Of a stretch of 64,000 bases of DNA, positions 33,672-44,642 are shown piece after piece (position 1 is the stretch's first letter; each line of letters begins with the position of its first letter). The stretch spans positions 4,607,001 to 4,671,000 of the forward strand of contig NZ_CP108393.1 in NCBI RefSeq assembly GCF_035961655.1, in the 5' to 3' direction. Source of the stretch: Streptomyces sp. NBC_01317 (GTDB lineage: Bacteria; Actinomycetota; Actinomycetes; Streptomycetales; Streptomycetaceae). The notes under the pieces are model-generated. The model had not been told where the DNA came from and searched no databases. It saw only the letters and a program-made list of their open reading frames with translations. The position numbers and the translations under genes are program-made.

Positions 33672-34535
33672 CTACCCCACCAGCTTCTGCGTGCCGAGAA
33701 CCGCCAGCAGCGCCAGCCGGTCCGCGTCCTCCGTGCCCGGTTCCGCCGTGTAGATCATGAGGCGCAGGTCGCTGCCCGCCACGGTGAGTACGTCGCAGTC
33801 CAGCGTCACGGGACCCACGTCCGGGTGGTCGACGGTCTTGCGCGCGGCCTCGTGCCGGCCGACGACCCCCGTGTCCCACAGCTCGGCGAACCGGTCGCTC
33901 TCCGCGCGCAACTCCGCGATGAGGCGGCGCAGTTGGCGGTCGGCCGGATAGCGGCCCGCCGTCGCGCGCAGGTCCGCGACCAGCGCCGCCTCGAACGACC
34001 GGCGCGCCTCCGGTGTGTGCCGGACGCGGCTGCCGGGGCCGACCAGGTTGCGCCACACACCGTTGCGTTCGTGGCCGCGCCACCCCGACGGATCGCCCAT
34101 CAGCGCCGCGTACAGCGGGTTCGCGAGGAGCAGCGTCCAGGCCGCGTCGTACACCCCTACAGGACTGCCGACCAGCCGGTCCAGCAGGCGCTGGACGCTC
34201 GGGGTGAGGTACGCGGGGACGGTGTCGGGCCCGGACGGTACGAGCCCGGCCATCCGGAACAGGTACGCGCGCTCCTCCGACGACAGCCGCAGCGCGCGGG
34301 CCAGGGCCTCCACGACCTGCGCGGACGGGTTGGTGGCGCGGCCCTGTTCGAGGCGGGTGACGTAGTCGACGGAGATCCCGGCCAGGAGGGCCAGTTCCTC
34401 GCGGCGGAGCCCGGCCGCGCGCCGGTGGCCGCCGGCGGGCAGCCCGGCGGTCCCGGGGGCGACGCGGTCGCGCCAGCGCCGTACCGCCTGACCGAATCCG
34501 GTCGCGCCCCCCTTGGTCATGCCACCACTGGTCAT
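33672..34535 (-). CDS. XRE regulator with MmyB-like ligand domain
   Basis: A 287-residue regulator. The HTH (about 15-75) reads LAGISVDYVTRLEQGRATNP; the remainder (PAYLTPSVQRLLDRLVGSPV, WRGHERNGVWRNLVGPGSRV, LTVAGSDLRLMIYTAEPGTE) is the MmyB-like PAS-type domain, which binds small molecules such as fatty acids. These regulators usually lie divergent to an SDR gene they control, as here. An alternative start 15 nt downstream (34520) is possible because the start region is duplicated. Confidence 0.9.
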   Translation of the reverse strand: MTSGGMTKGGATGFGQAVRRWRDRVAPGTAGLPAGGHRRAAGLRREELALLAGISVDYVTRLEQGRATNPSAQVVEALARALRLSSEERAYLFRMAGLVPSGPDTVPAYLTPSVQRLLDRLVGSPVGVYDAAWTLLLANPLYAALMGDPSGWRGHERNGVWRNLVGPGSRVRHTPEARRSFEAALVADLRATAGRYPADRQLRRLIAELRAESDRFAELWDTGVVGRHEAARKTVDHPDVGPVTLDCDVLTVAGSDLRLMIYTAEPGTEDADRLALLAVLGTQKLVG

Positions 34536-34545
34536 GCCACCAGTG
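34526..34545. promoter_or_regulatory. Inverted repeat over the XRE start region
   Basis: CACTGGT (34526-34532) and ACCAGTG (34539-34545) flank CATGCC, overlapping the start codon of the XRE gene and facing the divergent SDR gene. The segment CATGCCACCA is also directly repeated. Probable autoregulatory operator. Confidence 0.5.
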
Positions 34546-34636
34546 AACCGCTTCCGCCGCGCGTCTGCCTGGCACCAGCAGTCCCAGGAAGACAGGACTC
34601 CTGGTTGTCCCCGCCACCGCGGCGGAACCTCAAGCC

Positions 34637-35329
34637 ATGACTACGACACTGATCACAGGAGCGAACAAGGGGCTGGGGTTCGAGACAGCCCGCCGACTCG
34701 TCGAAGCGGGTCACACCGTCTACCTGGGCAGCCGGGACGCCGAAAGGGGCCGCCGGGCGGCCGGGCGGCTGGGCGCGCGGCTCGTCCTCCTCGACACCAC
34801 CGACGACGCCTCCGTCGAGGCCGCGGCGAAGACCGTCGAGGCCGGCGGCGGCCTGGACGTGCTGATCAACAACGCGGGGATCGAAGGGACCGTGATCGGC
34901 GCCGGGGACTCGACCGCCGACAACCTGCGGCCGCTGTTCGAGACGAACGTCTTCGGTACGGTACGTGTCACCCACGCGTTCCTGCCGCTGCTCAGGCGCT
35001 CCAGCGCCCCCGTGGTGGTGAACGTCAGCAGTGCCCTCGGGTCCACGACCCTGGTCGCCGCCCCGGGCACGCCGGCGTACGGATACCCGGGCGTCGCCTA
35101 CCCGGCGTCGAAGGCGGCCGTCAACATGATCACCGTGCAGTACGCCAAGGCGTTCCCGGACATCCGGATCAACGCGGTGGAGCCGGGCTTCACCGCGACC
35201 GACCTGAACGGCCACCGGGGCACGCAGACCGTGGAGGAGGGCGCCGAGATCATCGTCCGCATGGCACAGATCGGCTCCGACGGCCCCACGGGCGGCTACT
35301 TCGACGCGGCGGGGTCCTTGCCCTGGTAG
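34637..35329 (+). CDS. Short-chain dehydrogenase/reductase (carbonyl reductase-like)
   Basis: A 230-residue SDR: cofactor loop TGANKGLGFE, NNAG, catalytic Ser in VVNVSSALGS and YPASK. TGANKGLG is characteristic of carbonyl-reductase-like SDRs. It is divergent from the MmyB-type regulator, its likely controller. A typical small-molecule-inducible detoxification pair. Confidence 0.9.
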   Translation: MTTTLITGANKGLGFETARRLVEAGHTVYLGSRDAERGRRAAGRLGARLVLLDTTDDASVEAAAKTVEAGGGLDVLINNAGIEGTVIGAGDSTADNLRPLFETNVFGTVRVTHAFLPLLRRSSAPVVVNVSSALGSTTLVAAPGTPAYGYPGVAYPASKAAVNMITVQYAKAFPDIRINAVEPGFTATDLNGHRGTQTVEEGAEIIVRMAQIGSDGPTGGYFDAAGSLPW

Positions 35330-35418
35330 GGGGACCCACGCAGGGCCGGGCCCCTGGCAAGATGCGGCCCCTGGATGTCGGATTAGCATGGATTGTCAGG
35401 GGCCGGAGGTGACAGCGC

Positions 35419-38076
35419 ATGCCCGACGGTGACGTGTTCGTGCTCATCGGCGAGGGCGGCCGGGTGGTCGAGTGGGGGCGTCCGGCCGAGAAACTGTTCG
35501 GCTGGTCCGCCGAGGAGGCCGTGGGCCGGTCCGTGACCGCGCTCCTCCGGGAGGTCGCCGCCGACGACGAGCGGCGTGAGACGTTCCCGGACACGGCCAC
35601 GGTGGTGGTCAGGCCGGTGCTGCGCGGGACTTCCGTCCTGTGGCAGGTACTCGCGGCGGGGGAGACCCTGTCGGGGCGGGACGTGGCGCTCCTGAAGGCC
35701 ATCTTCACCCGCACCCCGGTGGGGGTGCACGTGCTCGACGACGGGCTGCGGGTGGTCCGTACGAGCGGGGAAGGCACACCGGAGGAAGGCAGGCCGGGCG
35801 AACACCCTGCGGTGAAGGGTCTGTTGGGCGAACACCTCACCGAACTGTATGAACGCCTCTACGGACTTGACGACCCTGGGGAGGAAGCCGCTGTGGCGCG
35901 CGGGGTCCTGGAGAGCGGGGAGCCGGTGGTGAACCGGCTCGTGCGGGGCGCCGAGGAGCGCGACGAGGGACCGGTGGGGGAGCCCGGCCGGTCCCCCGGG
36001 CGCCGGAGCCGTACGCACTCCGTCTCCTACTTCCGCCTGGAGGACTCCCGCGGCGACGTGCTCGGCCTGGTGGCCTGCGAGGCCGACGTCACCGAGCGGG
36101 AGAACGCGCGGAACCGCCGGGAGATCCTGGACGTGGCCCGTACCCAAGTGGGACCCCGGCGCAGCATCCGCGAGGTCTGCGAGGATCTGGCGGAGGCGGT
36201 GGTACCGGAATTCGCGGGCCTCGCGGCGGTCGAGGTGGTGGAAGACGTGGTCCGCGGGGAGGAACCTCCGCCGGTGCCGGTCCACGGGAAGGCGCCCCTG
36301 CGCAGGATGGCCGTACGAGGCCCGATCCCCGGACATCAGAGCGTTCCCGGGCCTCAGAGCACTCGCGGGCATCAGGGCGTCCCCGGGCCTCAGGGCATCC
36401 CGGGGCATGTGGGCGGATCGGGACCGGCGCGGGGACCAGGACCGGGACCGGGACCAGGACCGGGACCGCCGGTGGAGTCCGAGCCCCCGGCGGGATCGGC
36501 GTACTACCCGGTCGGAGAGGTACGTCCGCTGCCCACCGGCACCCCCTTCTCACGCGTGCTGTCCGACCTCCGGCCGCGCCTCGTGCAGATCGGCGAGGAC
36601 AGCGCGTTCCTGGCCGGGGACCCGGTCCGGGCCGAGGTCGTCCGGCGAACCGGCGCCCACTCCCTGGTCGTGGCTCCGCTGGAGCTGCACGGCCGGGCCC
36701 TGGGTGTGGTCAGTTTCTACCGCCTCCCGGGGGAAGACCCGTTCGACGAGGAGGACGCCGAAGTGGCGGCCACCGTGTGCGCGCATGCCGCGCTCTGCGT
36801 CGACAACGCCGCTCGGTACATGCGGGAGTGGATGGTCGCGCTGACCGTCCAGCGCAGGCTTCTTCCGCGACCACCCACCACCCAGGCCACGGTGGACCTC
36901 TCCCACCTGCACCTTCCGGACCCGGAGGGCGGGGGCGCGTGGTTCGACGCGATCGCCCTGCCCGGCGCGCGGACCGCGCTGATCGTGGGCGAGGTGATGG
37001 GGCGGGGCATCACCGCGGCGAGCGCGGTGGGACTGCTGCGGACGGCCATCCACACACTCGCGGCCCTGGACCTGCGCCCCGACGAGCTGCTGGCCCGCCT
37101 GAACGACACGGCCGTCCGGCTCGCGGCCGCGCCCCTGGTGATACCGACCGGGCACACCGCGGTGCCCCCGGCGGATTCACCAAGAGATCCCCCCGCAGGT
37201 ACCCCCACAGATACCCCGGCAGGCCCGCCAACAGATCCCCCGGCAGATCCCCCGAGGGACGAGCCCGCCACCGCGCCCCTCACCGCCGGCTGCGCCGTGG
37301 CCATCTACGACCCGGTGGACCTCACCTGCACCCTGGCCCGCGCCGGCCTCCCCGAGCCGGTCGTGGTCCTCCCCGACGGAAGCTCGGAGAGCCTGCCCGT
37401 ACCCCCGGGTCCCCTCCTCGCCGGAACGGACAACGCTCCCTTCCCCGCGACCACCGTCAGCCTCCCCGAAGGAAGCACCCTGGCGATGGGTACGGCCGCG
37501 CTCGCGGACGACGTCCTGGCCCGGTCCGGCCCGAAGCGCCCGCTCCTCGAAGCCGCCGCGACCCGAGCGCTGCCGGAGGTGTGCGACGACCTCGCGTCCG
37601 CGCTCACCACGGGCGGCGAGCCGAGGACCGGCGAAGCGCTGATGCTGCTGGCCCGTACGAAGGCGCTGCCCGAGGAGTGCGTACTGACCCGCGACCTCCC
37701 CGCCCACCCCGAGGCCGCCCCGATCGCCCGGGCGGCGGCCCGCCGGCAGCTGGACGCGTGGGGGGTGGACGAGGAGACGGCGTTCACCACCGAGCTGGTC
37801 GTTAGCGAGCTGGTCGGCAACGCGATCCGCTACGGCGCTCCGCCCCTGCGGCTGCGCCTGATCCGCGAACGGATGCTGACCTGCGAGGTCAGCGACGGCG
37901 CGGGGAGCGCACCGCACGTGAAACACGCCCGCACCGTGGACGAGACGGGCCGGGGGCTGTTCATCATCGCGAGCCTCGCGGAACAGTGGGGCACGCGCTT
38001 CCAGGACGAGGGAAAGACGGTCTGGGCGCAGTGCCCGGGCAGCGCGACCGGCGCGGCGCCCGCTCTCCCCCGATGA
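35419..38076 (+). CDS. PAS/GAF/SpoIIE-like protein with degenerate phosphatase and intact kinase domain
   Basis: An 885-residue multidomain regulator: PAS (about 5-75, VVEWGRPAEKLFGWSAEEAV), second PAS-like region, GAF (about 380-465), SpoIIE/PPM-like domain (about 490-745) and C-terminal GHKL ATPase (about 755-880, N box ELVGNAIRYG, G box DETGRGLFII). The PPM metal ligands are missing: expected GGDWFD reads GGAWFD, GDVMGHG reads GEVMGRG, YTDG reads GTAAL, and the late DD pair is absent. Two low-complexity inserts occur (HQGVPGPQG repeats near 36342-36470 and a Pro/Asp/Thr repeat near 37185-37262). It probably works as a sensor kinase or scaffold in an anti-sigma network. Confidence 0.85.
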   Translation: MPDGDVFVLIGEGGRVVEWGRPAEKLFGWSAEEAVGRSVTALLREVAADDERRETFPDTATVVVRPVLRGTSVLWQVLAAGETLSGRDVALLKAIFTRTPVGVHVLDDGLRVVRTSGEGTPEEGRPGEHPAVKGLLGEHLTELYERLYGLDDPGEEAAVARGVLESGEPVVNRLVRGAEERDEGPVGEPGRSPGRRSRTHSVSYFRLEDSRGDVLGLVACEADVTERENARNRREILDVARTQVGPRRSIREVCEDLAEAVVPEFAGLAAVEVVEDVVRGEEPPPVPVHGKAPLRRMAVRGPIPGHQSVPGPQSTRGHQGVPGPQGIPGHVGGSGPARGPGPGPGPGPGPPVESEPPAGSAYYPVGEVRPLPTGTPFSRVLSDLRPRLVQIGEDSAFLAGDPVRAEVVRRTGAHSLVVAPLELHGRALGVVSFYRLPGEDPFDEEDAEVAATVCAHAALCVDNAARYMREWMVALTVQRRLLPRPPTTQATVDLSHLHLPDPEGGGAWFDAIALPGARTALIVGEVMGRGITAASAVGLLRTAIHTLAALDLRPDELLARLNDTAVRLAAAPLVIPTGHTAVPPADSPRDPPAGTPTDTPAGPPTDPPADPPRDEPATAPLTAGCAVAIYDPVDLTCTLARAGLPEPVVVLPDGSSESLPVPPGPLLAGTDNAPFPATTVSLPEGSTLAMGTAALADDVLARSGPKRPLLEAAATRALPEVCDDLASALTTGGEPRTGEALMLLARTKALPEECVLTRDLPAHPEAAPIARAAARRQLDAWGVDEETAFTTELVVSELVGNAIRYGAPPLRLRLIRERMLTCEVSDGAGSAPHVKHARTVDETGRGLFIIASLAEQWGTRFQDEGKTVWAQCPGSATGAAPALPR

Positions 38077-38100
38077 CCTGCCAACTCCAATGACGGGCCC

Positions 38101-38122
38101 CCTCCGCGGGAACCCGCCGAGG
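38101..38122. terminator. Stem-loop after the SpoIIE-like gene
   Basis: CCTCCGCGGG and CCCGCCGAGG pair around AA with one C-C mismatch, 24 nt after the stop. Confidence 0.5.
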
Positions 38123-38177
38123 GGGGAGGGGAAAGGGGAGTACTCACCTCTTTCCACTCTCAACCTATAGCGCATGG

Positions 38178-38198
38178 GGGGCCTTGCGGCAAGACCCC
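38178..38198 (+). promoter_or_regulatory. Rifamycin-associated element (RAE) upstream of helR
   Basis: GGGCCTTGCGGCAAGACCC (38179-38197) nearly matches the published 19-bp RAE, GGGGCTTGCGGCAAGGCCC, with the perfect inverted core CTTGC-G-GCAAG. RAEs precede rifamycin-inactivating and -protecting genes in actinobacteria and make them rifamycin-inducible. A TATAGC hexamer, a possible -10, lies about 10 bp upstream. The consensus is recalled, not searched. Confidence 0.85.
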
Positions 38199-38363
38199 GG
38201 TCATGCCGCAGAATCGACGGCCGAGGACAGATTCCACCCAGCCGCTCATGCCCGCGCGAGGCACCATGAGGCGCTCGGGGGATCATCGCCTCAGATCAGA
38301 CCATCAGGGAACGCCACGCCGGTCCCGGCGCCCGGCCGCAAGCGGCCCCACATCGGAGTTGAA

Positions 38364-40568
38364 GTGAACAACCCCCCGACCGACCGACCGAACAACCATT
38401 CCCTCAGCGCCTTCAACCTCCCCGACCGTCTGTCCCCCAAGGCCGACCCCGCCCTGATCGCCACCGACGAGCAGCACTTCGCCGCCATCGCGGAGAGCCT
38501 CGACCGGTCGATCGCCGAGCTGTCCGCCCTCCTCGACGCCGAGCTGAAGTCGCCCGGCGGCGTGGGCCGGCACGCGATGGACCGGGACACCGAGGTCCAC
38601 CGGCTGACCGCCCGCCTGCGCGCCCTGCGCCGCTTCGGCCTGGACCTGTGCCTCGGACGCATGGTCGGTGCGGACGACCCCGAGCCCGTGTACGTAGGAC
38701 GGCTCGGCCTCACCGACAGCACCGGGCGCCGGCTGCTCCTCGACTGGCGCTCCCCCGCCGCCGAGCCGTTCTTCGGCGCCACCCACGCCAACCCGATGGG
38801 CCTGGCCAGCCGCCGCAGGTACCGCTGGACCCGGGGCCGGATCGGCGACTACTGGGACGAGGTGTTCACGGCGGACGGCTTCGCCGGGCACGCCGCGCTC
38901 GACGACCAGTCCGCCTTCATCGCCAGCCTGGGCAGCAACCGCTCGCCCCGGATGCGCGACGTGCTCGGCACCATCCAGGCCGACCAGGACGCCATCATCC
39001 GCGCGGGTTCGCGCGGCGCGCTGGTGGTCGACGGCGGTCCCGGTACGGGGAAGACCGTCGTCGCCCTGCACCGCTCCGCGTACCTCCTCTACTCCGACCC
39101 CCGCCTGGGTCACCGCCGGGGCGGTGTCCTGTTCGTCGGCCCGCACCAGCCGTACCTGGGGTACGTCGCCGATGTCCTCCCCAGCCTCGGGGAGGAGGGC
39201 GTCCAGACCTGCACCCTGCGCGACCTCGTCGCCGAGGGGGCCGCAGCGGCGGTCGAGGCCGATCCGGCCGTGGCCCGCCTGAAGGCGTCGGCGGACCTGG
39301 TGAAGGGGATCGAGACGGCTGTCCGCTTCTACGAGGACCCGCCCACCCAGGGCATGACGGTCACGACCCACTGGTCCGACATTCACCTGAGCGCCGACGA
39401 CTGGGCCGCCGCGTTCGAGGCGGCCGAACCCGGCACGCCGCACAACGACGCCCGCGACCAGATCTGGGAGGAACTGCTCACGATCCTGGTCGACAAGCAC
39501 GACGACGAGGCGTCGGCCGTCCCGCTCCGCAAGTCCCTGCCGCAGAACCGGGAGTTGCGCACCGCCTTCAACCGCGCGTGGCCGCTGCTCGAAGCGACCG
39601 ACCTGGTCGGCGACCTGTGGACCGTACCCGCTTACCTGCGCAAGTGCGCTCCCTGGCTGAGCCGCGAGGACGTACAACTGCTGCAACGCGAGGAACCGCA
39701 GGCCTGGACCGTGTCCGACCTGCCGTTCCTGGACGCGGCGCGGCAGCGGCTCGGCGACCCGAAGGAGTCGCTGCGCCGGCGCCGGCACAAGGCCGCCGTC
39801 GCCGCCGAACGCGAGCACATGGCCAAGGTGGTCGACACCCTGCTCGCCGCCGACGACGACGGGGAGGGGGCGGTGACGATGTTGTACGGGAAGGACATGC
39901 AGGACGCCCTGATCGACGAGAACACCCCGTCGAGCAATACACCGGCCAGTGCCGAACCGGACGTGCTCGCGGGGCCGTTCGCGCATGTGGTCGTGGACGA
40001 GGCGCAGGAACTCACCGACGCGGAATGGCAGATGCTGCTGCTGCGGTGCCCGTCCCGGAGCTTCACCATCGTCGGGGACCGCGCGCAGGCCAGGCACGGG
40101 TTCACCGAGTCGTGGCAGGAACGGCTGGCGCGGGTCGGGCTCGACCGGATCAAGCTGGCCTCGCTGAGCATCAACTACCGTACGCCGGAAGAGATCATGG
40201 CGGCGGCGGAGCCCGTCATCAGGGCCGTACTCCCGGACGCGAACGTGCCGACGTCCATCCGCAGCAGCGACCTTCCTGTCGTCCACGGGCCCGCTTCGGA
40301 CCGGGACGTGATCCTCGACCGCTGGCTCGCGGAGCACGACGACGGGATCGCGTGTGTGATCGGCGATCCGGCCTTCGGTACGAGCCGTACTGCCCGTACG
40401 TCTCCCCGCGTCCGGTCGCTGACTCCGGAACTGTCGAAGGGGCTTGAGTTCGACCTGGTCGTGCTGGTCGATCCGGAGGAGTTCGGCCAGGGGATCGAGG
40501 GGGCGGTGGACCGGTATGTGGCGATGACGCGCGCGACACAGCAGCTGGTGATTCTCACCAGCGGCTGA
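38364..40568 (+). CDS. helR: HelR, rifamycin-displacing RNA polymerase ATPase
   Basis: A 734-residue HelD-family protein. It carries GRLGLTDSTGRRLLLDWRSP then AAEPFF, Walker A GGPGTGKT (224-231), DEAQE (Walker B), the SINYRT motif and late ELSKGLEF and YVAMTRATQ. HelR of Streptomyces binds RNA polymerase, displaces rifamycin and gives tolerance or resistance; its gene is marked by an upstream RAE, as here. The GTG at 38364 has a GGAG site; the frame extends 180 nt upstream through the RAE, which excludes the longer form. A rifamycin monooxygenase gene lies 0.6 kb downstream, strengthening the assignment. Confidence 0.9.
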   Translation: MNNPPTDRPNNHSLSAFNLPDRLSPKADPALIATDEQHFAAIAESLDRSIAELSALLDAELKSPGGVGRHAMDRDTEVHRLTARLRALRRFGLDLCLGRMVGADDPEPVYVGRLGLTDSTGRRLLLDWRSPAAEPFFGATHANPMGLASRRRYRWTRGRIGDYWDEVFTADGFAGHAALDDQSAFIASLGSNRSPRMRDVLGTIQADQDAIIRAGSRGALVVDGGPGTGKTVVALHRSAYLLYSDPRLGHRRGGVLFVGPHQPYLGYVADVLPSLGEEGVQTCTLRDLVAEGAAAAVEADPAVARLKASADLVKGIETAVRFYEDPPTQGMTVTTHWSDIHLSADDWAAAFEAAEPGTPHNDARDQIWEELLTILVDKHDDEASAVPLRKSLPQNRELRTAFNRAWPLLEATDLVGDLWTVPAYLRKCAPWLSREDVQLLQREEPQAWTVSDLPFLDAARQRLGDPKESLRRRRHKAAVAAEREHMAKVVDTLLAADDDGEGAVTMLYGKDMQDALIDENTPSSNTPASAEPDVLAGPFAHVVVDEAQELTDAEWQMLLLRCPSRSFTIVGDRAQARHGFTESWQERLARVGLDRIKLASLSINYRTPEEIMAAAEPVIRAVLPDANVPTSIRSSDLPVVHGPASDRDVILDRWLAEHDDGIACVIGDPAFGTSRTARTSPRVRSLTPELSKGLEFDLVVLVDPEEFGQGIEGAVDRYVAMTRATQQLVILTSG

Positions 40569-40583
40569 GGCGCGGGGATCGCC

Positions 40584-42707
<2,124 letters not shown>

Positions 42708-42746
42708 ACAGGTCACGCGTCAGTCCGGTACAAGCCCTGGCCCGGC

Positions 42747-42805
42747 CGGTCTTCGCGGGTCCGCGACGCCGTGCTCGACGCCCCGTACCGCTTCCGCGAA
42801 GACCG
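42747..42805. terminator. Terminator between convergent rox and ferritin-like operon
   Basis: CGGTCTTCGCGG (42747-42758... complement at 42794-42805) forms a perfect 12-bp stem; an outer GGTAC/GTACC pair lies around part of it. Serves both converging units. Confidence 0.65.
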
Positions 42806-42853
42806 ACCGACCGACCGCGACGGGTCGTACGCCCCCAGCCCGGCCTCCCCGCC

Positions 42854-43663
42854 CTAAACGGTCAACAGACTGGTCTTCGCCGCCTTGTTCACCGGCAGGA
42901 ACGTGTCCGGCACCGGGTACTGCCCCAGGACGAAGTGCAGGATCGCCGCGTGCATCGCCTCGACGGGCGCGATGGTCGCGGCCGTCTCGATCGCGCCCTG
43001 GCTCTTCACGTTGAAGGTCGCGAAGAGGTACGTCTCGGCGGCCTGGTCCTCCAGCTGGAGGGCGAGCGCGGCCACCTCGCCGACGTTCTTGGCCTTGCCC
43101 AGCGCGGCCGTGACCTGCGCCTGGTTCGAGAGGGGCACGTTGGTGATGGCGGGCTTGCCCGCGTTGGTGAGCACGGCGTTCCACGCCTTGGCGTGGTCGG
43201 CGTGCTGGGCCATCGCCTTGGTGACGAAGCTCGCCACGGCGGGCGGCACGGTCCCGAGCTTGCCCGCCTTCGCCGCCGCGAGCGTGGCCTTGTAGGCCCC
43301 CACGGCCTGGTTCTCCAGCGCCACCGCCAGGGCCACGACCCGCAGGTCGCCGGTGTACGTCTCCGCCTTCGCGGCGACCGCCGGGGAGTCCAGGTCGGTC
43401 GGCGCGGACGACGAGGACGAGCCCTTGCCGCTGGAGCACGCCGCCAGGACGAACGCGGCGCCGACGCCACCCGCGCCCAGCAGGAAGCTGCGGCGCCCCC
43501 GGTCGGCGGGGCCGTCCGCGTCCCTGACCTGCTCGGTGAGAGCGGCGGCACCGGCCCGCATCGCGGGCAGCGTCTCGCGATGGGCCTCGTCCATGTCCTT
43601 GGTCAGCCGGTCGAGCTGAGCCTCGCTGAGAGGCAGCTCCCAGCCGCGCTGTGTCGTACTCAC
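42854..43663 (-). CDS. Exported ferritin-like lipoprotein (DUF4439-type)
   Basis: A 269-residue protein. A short cytoplasmic-looking N-terminus leads to a twin-arginine-like signal, RRSFLLGAGGVGAAFVLAAC, ending in a lipobox Cys, so it is probably a Tat-exported lipoprotein. The mature part is a four-helix ferritin-like domain (VALAVALENQAVGAYKATLA; LQLEDQAAETYLFATFNVKS; APVEAMHAAILHFVLGQYPV) with Glu and His residues spaced as in di-iron proteins. The GTG start overlaps the upstream gene by GTGA. The role is unknown; redox or metal homeostasis outside the membrane is inferred. Confidence 0.82.
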   Translation of the reverse strand: MSTTQRGWELPLSEAQLDRLTKDMDEAHRETLPAMRAGAAALTEQVRDADGPADRGRRSFLLGAGGVGAAFVLAACSSGKGSSSSSAPTDLDSPAVAAKAETYTGDLRVVALAVALENQAVGAYKATLAAAKAGKLGTVPPAVASFVTKAMAQHADHAKAWNAVLTNAGKPAITNVPLSNQAQVTAALGKAKNVGEVAALALQLEDQAAETYLFATFNVKSQGAIETAATIAPVEAMHAAILHFVLGQYPVPDTFLPVNKAAKTSLLTV

Positions 43664-44445
43664 TTGACGGCTCCTTCGGTGATCGGCGACGCGTTCGTGG
43701 TCGGGTAGAAGGTGTCGGGAATGCCGACGGTGCCGACGGCGGCGGGCAGCTTCGCCACGTCCGTCGGGATCGCGATCAGGCTGTCGTCGCCCGAGGCGAG
43801 CAGGGACTGCACGGCCAGCAGCGTCGCGCGGTGCTGCGCCTCGACGGGCGCAACGGAGGCGAAGAGCTGGCGCAGCTGGGCGCTGCTGACCTGGCCGACG
43901 TTCTTCGTGTACGTCTGCGCCGCCACGTCCTCCAGCGTGATGGCCAGCTTGACCACGTCGGCGGAGTTCTTGATCGTGGGGAGGGTCTGCTTCACGACGG
44001 CGGCGTACTTCGGGTCCGTACCCGTCTGCGCCTTGCCGCCGGCCTGGGTGGCGGCGGCGTTGAAGGCCTTCGCGTGCGCCTGGTGCTGCTGGGTGGTCTT
44101 GGCGATGAACGCCGCGATCGTCTTGTTGCCGTCCTTGATGAACGACAGCCCGGCGGCCGTCTGGTAGACGCTCACCGCCAGGTTCTCGATCGACGCGGCC
44201 GTCTGGAGCGCCATGATGTCGTCCTTCGTGGTGGCCGCGGCCGCCCGGGCGGACCCGAGGAGCGTGGCCGCCCCGATCGCCCCGGCCAACGCCCCGCCCC
44301 GCCGCCACCAGCGCGCCGGCGGCTCGGCCGCCCCGGCGAAGTCCGCCAGCGCACCGCGGGTCAGTTTCACCGCATCACTGTTCAAGTCCTGCGACTGCTC
44401 GGTGAGTTGTTCGAGCAGCCGGGTGTCGACGCGTTCTGCGCCCAT
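43660..44445 (-). CDS. Exported ferritin-like protein, operon partner
   Basis: A 261-residue paralogue of the preceding protein. WWRRGGALAGAIGAATLLGS looks like a signal or anchor; the rest is a ferritin-like bundle (LQTAASIENLAVSVYQTAAG; TLEDVAAQTYTKNVGQVSSA; APVEAQHRATLLAVQSLLAS). The ATG at 44445 has a GGGG site and agrees with a mature length like its partner. The gene pair is translationally coupled; both share the APVEA.H motif. Function unknown. Confidence 0.8.
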   Translation of the reverse strand: MGAERVDTRLLEQLTEQSQDLNSDAVKLTRGALADFAGAAEPPARWWRRGGALAGAIGAATLLGSARAAAATTKDDIMALQTAASIENLAVSVYQTAAGLSFIKDGNKTIAAFIAKTTQQHQAHAKAFNAAATQAGGKAQTGTDPKYAAVVKQTLPTIKNSADVVKLAITLEDVAAQTYTKNVGQVSSAQLRQLFASVAPVEAQHRATLLAVQSLLASGDDSLIAIPTDVAKLPAAVGTVGIPDTFYPTTNASPITEGAVK

Positions 44446-44607
44446 CACGCCCCATCTCGTCCCGGAGCCCACGCGGTCGCGGGCCCTTACACCGACACAT
44501 TCGCGATGAGGACGGGGAAGGATTGCCGACATCACCGGCATGGCCCAGCGATTCACCCCTCCGGTGGAGAAAGTGGAGCAATTGGCGTACACGGATCCGG
44601 TAGCCCC

Positions 44608-44640
44608 TTCAACCACCTGCTTCAACCACCTGCTTCAACC
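44608..44640 (+). repeat. 13-bp tandem repeat at a gene 3' end
   Basis: TTCAACCACCTGC occurs at 44608, 44621 and partially at 44634, ending just past the stop codon of the NADPH oxidoreductase gene on the minus strand. Confidence 0.8.
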
Positions 44641-44642
44641 AT

